NCBI GenBank assembly: GCA_014925825.1
Contig: JACGCK010000150.1
Coordinates: forward strand, 1-64,000
Reading direction: 5' to 3'
DNA: 64,000 nucleotides
Source: Pholiota molesta
Taxonomy: Eukaryota; Basidiomycota; Agaricomycetes; Agaricales; Strophariaceae
In this document: one piece after another, positions 21,685-29,833 of the stretch
Layout of the letters: each line of letters starts with the position of its first letter
How positions within the stretch are numbered: the stretch's first letter is position 1
Position numbers and translations under genes: made by a program
The notes under the pieces: model-generated
What the model saw: the letters and a program-made list of their open reading frames with translations, nothing else
Database searches by the model: none
Told to the model about the DNA's origin: nothing

Positions 21685-23154
21685 TCAAATTATTGGCCCC
21701 CAATCATTTCGCACTGCTGCAGCGACCCGATATGCTGGGTCCGACGTAAACTCGAAGACAGTATCTGGTGCTTCGGGAGAATGTTTTTCGATTTTTGACA
21801 TCACGAGGTCTCTGGTATGAATAGACGACCTGGCGGTGCACAGTGTGATTGTGCGAATGGGGCATGAACGATTTCGTAGATCCAACCATTTGTTATCTGC
21901 GGAAAAAATATTGTGAACGAAGATATCGAGGATGATCTCTTCCTCTTGCACGCTGGTTCTAAAAGCTATGTCAGGGGTATCGAGTTGTAAATGCGTCAAC
22001 TGCGCTGCATGGGTCCATACTGGATCTACATCTCCGATTGCGGCGAGGAACGCTCCAGTGTGGTGAGTACCCAAAGAGAGAAATTTGGCTTCCAACGCAA
22101 GCTTTGTAATAGCTGGTGCTGATTTTGTAATAGCTGGTGCTGATTTCAATATGTTGTAAAGATTGGGAATAGCGCGGTGGTCCCTCCATGCCTTCATGCC
22201 AGGTGAGGAGAGTGAAAGAGTATGCAAGGTCGGGAGATGAAGACCGGTGAATAGTAGGCTGAGCTCAAGGATCGCGTTATCTTCTAGGTTACCGTAAACA
22301 GCAACAGATAGTGTGCTTAGTTGTAGAAGGGTACATTGAGGAGGAGGGATGGTGTAGTTGGCGGTAAGTCTGAGGATGCTAAACTCGAAGTAGCCCCATC
22401 GTAGACTTGGAACTGCACGGATCAAAGAGAACCAAAATGGGAGGGAGATGGAAACTTTCTCCAAGAAGATATGGGTCAAGCCCAACCAATGGTTTGGAAT
22501 AATGAACTCGTCTCGTAGTACGTCATGACCTATGGATAGACGTCGTAGCATCGACTGGGTCTCGGCTGGTACGAGGGACTGGACAAGATAGAATGATTCG
22601 TCTCCTTTCCGTTCACGTTGCAATAACAGGGTATGTAGATTTGGAAAGACAGCCTGGTATCCATCCTCGATCTTCCTGTGAATTCGTACCCAATAGAAGT
22701 CATCAAGCTTGAGATACTGCGCTGAGGTTATGTAGTCGATGACAAAATCCATTCCATTTCCTGCCGCCTGTTCCTGTAAGTCGTAGATTTCGCACACCTC
22801 GTCGTCATAATCCAAACCCAGGCTCAAAACTGGTGCGACAGAACCATGATTCAATCGCCACCACTGAATGAATTCCATCTTCCGCTCGTCGAAGTTGATT
22901 GTCCAACGTCCGGAGTCAAAGATCTCTTCGATGCGAAGGTGACAGTATAGGTGAACCCAGAGCATAGGCGATGCCAGTGCAACTGTTCGCCAGGATGAAC
23001 AGATGTGACATAGTAAAACCGGGGCAATCATGGGATTTGGTTGTCGATCAGCAAGAGGGTGCCCTGGGAGACATTGGATGAAGATTTCCTGTAAAATGTC
23101 GTATGGAACTTTGCTTATTGGGCTCCCAGTCGAAAATTCGGAGGTCGTTGTCAT
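21685..23154 (-). CDS. F-box-like domain protein, intact paralogue 1
   Basis: This is a single-exon frame of 489 aa. The F-box-like segment at about residues 11-70 has KVPYDILQEIFIQCLP followed by IAPVLLCHICSSWRTVALASP and W. The rest is leucine-rich in the manner of basidiomycete F-box proteins, with family landmarks QWW, NLHTLLL, LRRLSI, LTHI, RAVPSLRWGYF, LPTLHTLSLSSPG, WLDLRNRSCPIRTI. The expected role is a substrate adaptor binding Skp1 in an SCF ubiquitin ligase, but this is inferred only from the domain. Oddity: the heptapeptide SAPAITK is duplicated in tandem, encoded by a 21-bp repeat near 22100-22145. The dispersed GGTTGGATTGTTTGC motif lies ~70 bp upstream of the start. Confidence 0.85.
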   Translation of the reverse strand: MTTTSEFSTGSPISKVPYDILQEIFIQCLPGHPLADRQPNPMIAPVLLCHICSSWRTVALASPMLWVHLYCHLRIEEIFDSGRWTINFDERKMEFIQWWRLNHGSVAPVLSLGLDYDDEVCEIYDLQEQAAGNGMDFVIDYITSAQYLKLDDFYWVRIHRKIEDGYQAVFPNLHTLLLQRERKGDESFYLVQSLVPAETQSMLRRLSIGHDVLRDEFIIPNHWLGLTHIFLEKVSISLPFWFSLIRAVPSLRWGYFEFSILRLTANYTIPPPQCTLLQLSTLSVAVYGNLEDNAILELSLLFTGLHLPTLHTLSLSSPGMKAWRDHRAIPNLYNILKSAPAITKSAPAITKLALEAKFLSLGTHHTGAFLAAIGDVDPVWTHAAQLTHLQLDTPDIAFRTSVQEEEIILDIFVHNIFSADNKWLDLRNRSCPIRTITLCTARSSIHTRDLVMSKIEKHSPEAPDTVFEFTSDPAYRVAAAVRNDWGPII

Positions 23155-23595
23155 GTTGTTGCGCCTGTAAGAAGATAAGTGCTTTGGAGATGATGGCAGT
23201 TTGGTGCGAGGACGTCGTCATCAGGTTCGGTTGGATTGTTTGCACCTTGTTTACCTTATGTGGCGGAGAGCGTCTTCCCGATGCCATCTCCTCTGCATCT
23301 CCTTCCCCACTGACGCGCGGATCTGGGACCGAAATGACTCGCCCTAACCCCTCAAAAACGAGTTATATTCTGTCTCCAGCCACCCTGCTTGCATCTCTCT
23401 TGGGTGAATAGTGCTCACTATCGCGGTTTTTGGTGAATATTTATGGCATGGACCCGAGCCATGAACGACATAGATATGAGCATCAAAGACTGAAGTCAGA
23501 CAGAATCAAAGATTACATATCTACCAGGTCTACAAAATTCACTGGTTCAAAAAATGTAACTGGTATACATTTTAACAACTTATCGCATGGCAGTT

Positions 23596-24345
23596 TTAGA
23601 TACTCGAGGCCCATTCATCTGAAGTTTCCGCCGCGATATGCCTTACCGACTTCGAAGCGACCTGGAAGACAACACCCGGCGCTTTTTTGGTGTATTTCCG
23701 AATACTCTTCATCATCAAGTCCACGACGTCGCCGTCCCCCCGGCTCCAGCCCGCAATCTCCAACGGCGGCGCATGGTCGACGATAGTGACCGCGCGAATG
23801 GGGCACGCCGGGCTACCTAGATCCAACCAGCTGCTCTCGGCAAACATAGTGTCCCGAACGAAGACATCTGATTCCTCTCTGTATCGTCCACGGTCCCCCG
23901 CCTCGGGCAATTCCAGTTGAAGCTCCTCCAGGTGTGCTGCGTGGCGCCAGATCGGCTGTACGCCGCCGCGTGGGCCTCTCATGGCGAGGTTTGTTAGGTC
24001 CCACCCGTTGACCAAAGCATGGAAACTCTTGGGGAGGAAATCTTCGGCGAGGGCAAGCGTCGTAACGCCTGGCGTGGATTTGAGGATGGTGCGCAGGTCG
24101 GCAGCGGTATCGTTCCACCTTTTTCCGAGGACCCAGGATAGCGAGAGAGTGCGTACGGCAGGAAGATGAACGTTTCTGAAAAGCAAGTTGAAAGCGGACC
24201 GCTCTGTGTATCGTTCTGGCGCGCGAAGGGTTATGCTAAGCGTGGAGAGCTGGGGAAGAGTAACTTCGGCGGGTGGATTGTAATCCTTGAAGTCGTGTAG
24301 CTCGGCGATATCGACGTAACCCCATTCCAGGTACGTTGATCGAAC
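23596..24345 (-). pseudogene. 5'-truncated F-box-like protein gene
   Basis: The frame is open on the minus strand from about 24345 to the stop at 23596. It begins YLEWGYVDI, equivalent to LRWGYFEFS in the intact paralogue, and continues through LPQLSTLSITL, HLPAVRTLSLSW, WLDLGSPACPIRAVTI and DVVDLMMKSIRKYTKKAP to the C terminus. The F-box and first half are missing, and upstream sequence is unrelated, so this is a truncated copy ~440 bp upstream of intact paralogue 1. An internal ATG at 24186 could give a 196-aa protein, but it would lack the F-box. Confidence 0.75.
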
Positions 24346-24349
24346 AGTT

Positions 24350-25362
24350 CCGCTTGCCTCCTCTTCTCATCCTGTCTCCTACAGATTTCAAATTCTGTTC
24401 GCATTTGTTTTCTGTCAATTATAAATCAGCTATCAGCTCCCTCGTTACTTTTACGTCTAGGACATTTACATCGTCTTTGCTGGAAACAAGTACGTTCCGT
24501 GTTCCGTTTCTGAGCCGAGCTAGAGCCAAACTGAGTCCCAAAGCATAGCATTACCCCATTCGATTTGTGTTCTGTCTCTGGACACGCCTGTGTCTATATG
24601 TCTTTGGTGTACCGTATGTGCGCGCGATCTCATGAAGGTACAGCATGCGGGCGTAGATCCGCCAAAGGAACGATAGGTTTAACGTTGAGGTTCCGGCGTC
24701 ATCCTTGGTATGTTGCCTCCCTTTTTTATATCTTATCCCTTTCTCAGCCATCTCTGACGTAGCCGATAGCCCACACATAATATACCCTCTATCTACCGAC
24801 GGGGCATTGCACCGTCGTCTGCCATGGCCTAAGTCAGCAAGGTAGCATAAGAGATCTGGCGTAGGGCTTTAAATCCATGTGCGATGGAAGATATGGTAAC
24901 CTACTTCACACACGGAGATGTCGACCGGGACTGGGAACTTAACTTTTGGTCCTGCCCTTCTCTGGCATCTCGAACTGCTTCGTCGACCCTCAGATAGCCC
25001 ACTACCACTTACGTCCATGGCGGTTGTGCGACGCCCGCTTGCACGTTAGCTCTACCGTCAGGGCATCGTCCTTGTCATTCACGCCGAAGGACTTGTGGTA
25101 ATTTTCGATAGTCTATGATGTATCTACAGTAAAAGACCTTGAAAATACTGGCTACACTGTCGCTACACTGCTCGATCGCGATACCACCGCTTCATCAGTC
25201 TTAGGGGAATTTTATTCTATTGATAGTTGATTGATAGCAATCGAAGGCGCTCCCCGGGGATTTCCGCTTGTTGGCAAACAACAACATTGGCATATCTATT
25301 TTGTATCTATTGCGCTTATCTTCTTCTCTTTCTCCAGGCGCTAGAATTCTTCTAATACGACA
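24350..25362. other. Intergenic, upstream of F-box paralogue 2
   Basis: No gene is recognised. The 100 bp before 25363 are pyrimidine-rich (TCTTCTTCTCTTTCTCCAG), typical of a fungal promoter and 5' leader for the F-box gene that follows. Confidence 0.4.
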
Positions 25363-26790
25363 ATGACATCAACCCTCAACCCCATAAGCAAGCTTCCTTA
25401 CGACGTCTTACTGGAAATCTTCACCCATTGTCCTCCACGAAATCATGATTACCGGCAACAGCCAAACACTAGGATCGCACCGATGCTACTATGTCACGTC
25501 TGTTCATTCTGGCGAACAGTCGCAGTGACTGCCGCCACGCTTTGGACTGATTTATTCTGTTGTCTCACCATCGCAGCGGACTATGACACCGACACCGCAT
25601 CTTGGACGTACGACTTCGTCGAGAGCGACGTTGATTTTGTTCAGTGGTGGAAAAAGAACCAAGGCTCAATAGCACCGTCCATTGTCCTCGACGTGCACTT
25701 TAAATTGCGCAGCGAGACAACCGAAAAGCTGGCGGGAGTCAGGATAGACTTCCTCATTGAATATCTAACCTCAGCACGATTTCTCAGCCTTCATCCATTT
25801 TACTGGGAGCCGATTCACGACAGGATCAAAGCTGGATATTCAGTTGCCTTTCCGAATTTAAAGCATCTGGCAATGAATTTTGGATGGCGCGAAGACACAT
25901 ATAAGGCATTTTATCACGTCCAAGCCCTCCTACCGGTTCACAGCCTGTCGCCTCTACGACGCCTATCGATAAGTGATGACATGGATGCGTTCCCGGATAA
26001 TTTCGTCGTTCCAAATCATTGGTCTACTTTAACTCACATATCCCTGTCCAAAGTTTCCATCTCACTTCAGTTCTGGTTCTTTTTCATCCGTGCCGTCCCA
26101 AATCTACAATGGGGGCACTTCGATATGACTATCCTAAGCAGTGACTGCACCACCCCTCCTCGGTGTACTCTTTCCCAACTGATTACGCTGTGCGTCGCTG
26201 TCAATCGCATCAGGCCCGCACTCAGCTTTCCGTACCCGCTTCGCCGGCTGTTCACCGATCTTCATATGCCCGCCTTACGCACTCTATCACTATCCTCGCC
26301 GGGGCCCTCGTGGACAAACCATCGCGGTTACACCAATCTCTATGGCGCGCTCAATGCCACACCCTCCATCACGAAGCTCGCGTTGGGAGGTAATTTCCTG
26401 GCACTGCATTCCGACGACACCGCGGATGTCCTGTCGGCGGTCCCCGACGTCGAGCCGGTCTGGCACCGCGCCCCGCAGCTGGCGCATCTGCAGCTCGACC
26501 GCCCGGTCACGGAGGGCATGAGCACAGAGGATGCGGAGGAAGCGGTGGAGCGCTTTGTGCGGAATGTATGTGCCGCGGATGGCGGTTGGCTGGATCTGCG
26601 GAACGGGGCATGCCCCATTCGATCCATCACGATATGCGACACGGCGAAGGCGCGTCAGAGGCCTGACCCTCCCCGGAGGGACTTCACACTATCGACCATG
26701 GAGCAGAACACCAAAAGAGAGTCCGAGGTTGTCTTCCAAATTTCTGCAGAGCTTGAGGAACAGTTTGGGAAAGCATTGCGGAGTGAATGA
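25363..26790 (+). CDS. F-box-like domain protein, intact paralogue 2
   Basis: Single-exon frame, 475 aa. The F-box-like segment near residues 8-66 reads KLPYDVLLEIFTHCPP, then IAPMLLCHVCSFWRTVAVTA and LWTDL. The C-terminal leucine-rich part keeps the landmarks WWKKNQGSIAPSI, LRRLSI, RAVPNLQWGHF, HMPALRTLSLSSPG, LALGGNF, WLDLRNGACPIRSI. It is divergently oriented to paralogue 1 and to the truncated copy between them. Probable role: SCF ubiquitin-ligase adaptor (domain inference only). The start follows a pyrimidine-rich leader and no upstream in-frame ATG is nearer. Confidence 0.85.
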   Translation: MTSTLNPISKLPYDVLLEIFTHCPPRNHDYRQQPNTRIAPMLLCHVCSFWRTVAVTAATLWTDLFCCLTIAADYDTDTASWTYDFVESDVDFVQWWKKNQGSIAPSIVLDVHFKLRSETTEKLAGVRIDFLIEYLTSARFLSLHPFYWEPIHDRIKAGYSVAFPNLKHLAMNFGWREDTYKAFYHVQALLPVHSLSPLRRLSISDDMDAFPDNFVVPNHWSTLTHISLSKVSISLQFWFFFIRAVPNLQWGHFDMTILSSDCTTPPRCTLSQLITLCVAVNRIRPALSFPYPLRRLFTDLHMPALRTLSLSSPGPSWTNHRGYTNLYGALNATPSITKLALGGNFLALHSDDTADVLSAVPDVEPVWHRAPQLAHLQLDRPVTEGMSTEDAEEAVERFVRNVCAADGGWLDLRNGACPIRSITICDTAKARQRPDPPRRDFTLSTMEQNTKRESEVVFQISAELEEQFGKALRSE

Positions 26791-26939
26791 GATTCGAGAA
26801 TTTAGCTTTTCAGCAATCATCAAGCATTGATTCATTCTGGTATGTCCTGATGGTTATTTGGACTGGCGTAAATAAGTTCACATGACGAAGACTTGTGATA
26901 GGTTCGAATCAATGCGCGAAGAGGCGAAGGACAGAAGGC

Positions 26940-27190
26940 ACTGGCAGCGGATCGCAGGAGCAGGGATGGATAAAATCGAGAGGCTCGAATCATGTATACA
27001 CTGATGCAGCTCGCGTGTGAGCCCCGAAGATCTAAGGAAACACTGTTACCTGAGCGCAGATCGCAGTCAATGGAAGGAGCAGGGAGGGATGGATGACATA
27101 GAGAGGGTCGAATTATGTATATACTGATGCAGTTCGCGGTTTGAACCCCAAAAATCTAAGGAAGCACTGTTAGCTAAGCGCAAAAGCAAG
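26940..27190. repeat. Tandem duplication of a ~113-bp unit
   Basis: Two adjacent copies (about 26955-27060 and 27068-27180) share GGAGCAGGGA, GATGGAT, AGAG, GGTCGAAT, TATACTGATGCAGTTCGCG and ATCTAAGGAA-CACTGTTA. They differ at roughly one base in eight. There is no coding frame in either. The surrounding 26791-27920 otherwise shows no feature I recognise. Confidence 0.55.
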
Positions 27191-27914
27191 TAAACTAATT
27201 TCATGAACGTACTATCAGAACGCCTGGAGTGTCGGTTTAATAAGAAACATTACGTGGGCAAGGTCCATACGCCGGACGTGTAACACCGCTGGACGATGCG
27301 GGCCAGGCGATGAACAAACAACATCCAAGGAGACAATATGAGCTAAATTACAGGATCAATGAATATTCGACGGATGAGGAAGAATCAAAGACAGACCTAA
27401 ACGTATGACTTCCTCCTTTTCACACAGCAGTCCCTGTATCCGGCGGCACGGAGGAACTAAACGCAGCGGTAGGTAATAATTGGGATCGAAGCTGAGAAGA
27501 AAATTGGCCTGCTTGAACCAAGCCAGATTCGAAAAGGTGCGGTAGTGAGGAAGCTCAGAAATGAGGCCCTGGAGCCTGAGGCGCGTCCGCGAGCGGCTGT
27601 GATTCTGTCAATTCCATGGTATGAAGTACAAACAGAGACTCTCGTACCTAGAAGCAATTTGCAGATGTTTGATGCATACTGTCGATGCCTTCCCGAGCCT
27701 TCCATCACCATCCGCATTCCGCCATCCTTTCCTTCCCCAAAATTTCCTGCAGAATGATAGGCGGTATGTTAGTTCGCAAGTCTGAGAGAGGCAGTAGAGA
27801 GACAGCCGTCTGTGAGTCGGCGATGCTTTGGTGCGTTTTGGACTCCAGAAGACCTCGAACCTGGCTCGAGCTGAGAGTAAGTACCGCCACAATTGACGCA
27901 GGTCAGGGTTTGGA

Positions 27915-28060
27915 GTCTGAAGATCTGCAGCTGGTTGGTCTAGGTAGCCCGGCGTGTCCCATCCGAGCGGTCATTATAGTCAACTATGCACCGCTGTATG
28001 AGGGACGGAACTTGGTCTGGGTGGGCGGCGACGTCGTGGACTTGATGATAGTGGTTGGAC
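27915..28060 (+). pseudogene. Short C-terminal F-box-like fragment
   Basis: The plus strand reads LVGLGSPACPIRAVIIVNYA and then VGGDVVDLMI, matching the end of the truncated paralogue at 23596-24345 (LGSPACPIRAVTIVDHAP ... GDVVDLMMKS). Similarity stops after ~45 residues, at about 28060, where the PAGH-type dispersed repeat begins on the other strand. The final ~35 residues of the family C terminus are missing. Confidence 0.7.
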
Positions 28061-28300
28061 AGACGCAAGATAGAGGACGCCTGAGTGAGCGCAAGGCTCC
28101 CGCAAAATAAAGGCAAACAAGCAATTGCTCGTCGTTTCCGACGACATCTGAATCGCGTTCGTCGATGTCCCCTCTCATCGACCTCCGGCCGGTCTGCCTT
28201 CAGGCCCCAAAATCCTACTCCTCCTCCTCCTGTTCCACTACCCGACCTATATTCATGTCGAGCATGTCCTGCAGGCCGTGTCATATGCATTCCGCTAAAG
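27940..28300 (-). repeat. Dispersed degenerate repeat with PAGH peptide signature, copy 2
   Basis: The minus-strand frame begins MTRPAGHARHEY, has a GGGGVGFWG stretch, and runs on to CLPLFCGSLALT (about 28110-28145). It then enters sequence antisense to the F-box fragment at 27915-28060. The same two signatures occur at the other two copies (12260-12785 and about 34000-34540). Confidence 0.5.
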
Positions 28301-28559
28301 AACGAAGTGATGAGCGGCTTGTTGGCTTCCTACATGTCATTCACGTCGCTATGATATCTCCATTGAGTATACTTAGATAGCAGACCTATTCGTGCTGATA
28401 AGGTCAGCGCAGGTGAGTGCGCCAGACAGTTCAGCAGTTCCTACCACGTCCAACTCACACTCGATTCAGGGCCCATTCCAATGTCACGCCTCTTCAAATC
28501 CAAGCGCAACCAGCGAGGACTCTTCGCAGTACGCCATGCAGGAACTTATTTGCTCGATC

Positions 28560-28760
28560 ACTGTATATATTGGTCACGGAAGGACGCCGCGCTCCACGTT
28601 CTTGTCCAAGCGCCCCGCGCCAGCAGCGACCTTCTTCGCGCAGTTGTTGCCGCGCGCGCTCAGGCCGTCCAGCATCCCTGCTGGCGTTACCTGCACCCCG
28701 TTAGAAAGGCCTTGAGCCCGTCGTCCGCCGCTCGCTGCAGTACCGAAACATTGAATGTCT
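28560..28760 (-). pseudogene. Fragment of a DJ-1/PfpI-family gene
   Basis: The minus-strand translation contains GMLDGLSARGNN and AAGAGRLDKNVERG. These match the middle of the intact paralogues (GILDGLSVCSNKYA ... AAGAGRLNKNVKWVG). The nucleophile-elbow segment upstream and the C-terminal third downstream are absent. It lies ~250 bp beyond the 3' end of the intact gene at 28974 and is probably a remnant of an unequal duplication. Confidence 0.7.
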
Positions 28761-28973
28761 TCGCGCTCGCGTTGGTCTTCCCTGTCTGCTGTTCTGGGCA
28801 TCTTTTGGTTTAAGGATTGGCACGGTACAATGTAAGTCGCAAGTCCTTCAATTTCCCGTCGAAATTGAGCTTAAGCAAACTATTCCGTTATTTAAGATCG
28901 TCAGACCGTAATAAGTGCACAGACATTTCAACTAACGAAGTGTTTAGGTACCAGAAAGTCTGAAATGACGTCC

Positions 28974-29660
28974 TCAGGACAAGTTAACTCCGTCAAGAAC
29001 AAAAGCGAATGCGTCTGGCTTCGCTGGCTTGGGTTGATATTCCGCGATAATCTTCGCGTACTCCACCACCACAGCATCAAAGTGCACCCTCGCAAACTCA
29101 GCCGCGAGGTCGATCCCCGCCGTGATCCCCGCAGAGCTCCACACCTTCCCGTCGACGTGCCAGCGCCTGTCCCCCACCCACTCGACGTTCTTGTACAAGG
29201 TCCCCGCGTTCACTGCCATCTTCAGCGCGTACTTGTTGCTGCTCACGCGGAGGCCGTCCAGGATCCCGGTCGGCGCGATCGCCATGGAGCCCGTGCACAC
29301 CGTGAGCAGGGCCTTGAAGCCGTCGTCCGCCATGAGCCTCTGGAGGAACGCGGCGCAGCCGGGGGGCGGCGGGCGCGATGGGTTGTTGCCCGGGATGAGG
29401 AGGTAGTTCAGCGCGGGGCAGTCGGCGTAGGTGTTCGTGGGGATGCCGGCGGGGCCCGACATGGCCTGGACGGGCGTGAGGTCGTGGGAGATGTAGTACC
29501 ATCCGATGATTGGCGCTTTTGCGACGGTGGCTTCATCCAGGTTGAGGGCTCTCATGGACTCCTGGATGTGACAGTAAAAGAAGTCCACGGGGCCGCCGGC
29601 GTCCAGCCACTGGTACTTTGGCAGGAGAAGGAGGCCGAAGTGAATTGCGTGTGGTGCCAT
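28974..29660 (-). CDS. DJ-1/PfpI-family protein, copy 1
   Basis: Single exon, 228 aa, starting at MAPHAIHFGL (an upstream in-frame extension to 29711 is not shared by paralogues). The N-terminal strand GLLLLPKYQWLDAGGPVDF has Asp20, and the nucleophile elbow TVCTGSMA has Cys122. The later GITAGIDLAAEFAR segment is characteristic of the isonitrile-hydratase-like branch of the DJ-1/PfpI superfamily. In that branch the Asp and Cys are catalytic; the substrate here is unknown. Compared with the array copies, it has a PPPPGC loop near residue 98 and GWYYISHD instead of EWHYISHD. About 250 bp of 3' flank matches that of copy 5 at 48097, so the two are recent duplicates now 19 kb apart. Confidence 0.88.
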   Translation of the reverse strand: MAPHAIHFGLLLLPKYQWLDAGGPVDFFYCHIQESMRALNLDEATVAKAPIIGWYYISHDLTPVQAMSGPAGIPTNTYADCPALNYLLIPGNNPSRPPPPGCAAFLQRLMADDGFKALLTVCTGSMAIAPTGILDGLRVSSNKYALKMAVNAGTLYKNVEWVGDRRWHVDGKVWSSAGITAGIDLAAEFARVHFDAVVVEYAKIIAEYQPKPAKPDAFAFVLDGVNLS

Positions 29661-29833
29661 GTCTGCGATGATACATATGGCCAGATATCCTACGTAATTT
29701 CGATGGTACATATATACTAATACACGATAGGGAAACGAGACAATCTGTATCCTTGAACTCTAGCTGAGGCCTCTTTTCGGAGCGATTCAAGGCCGGGGAC
29801 AAGGTGGCTATCAAGTGGAAGAAATTCAGGGTG

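Noticed and set aside
28965..29720. Long plus-strand frames across the DJ-1 genes (also 42148-43059, 44381-44863, 46074-46748, 47974-48798)
   Set aside because: They are antisense to conserved DJ-1/PfpI coding sequence with high third-position GC, which keeps the opposite strand open; their translations match no family.
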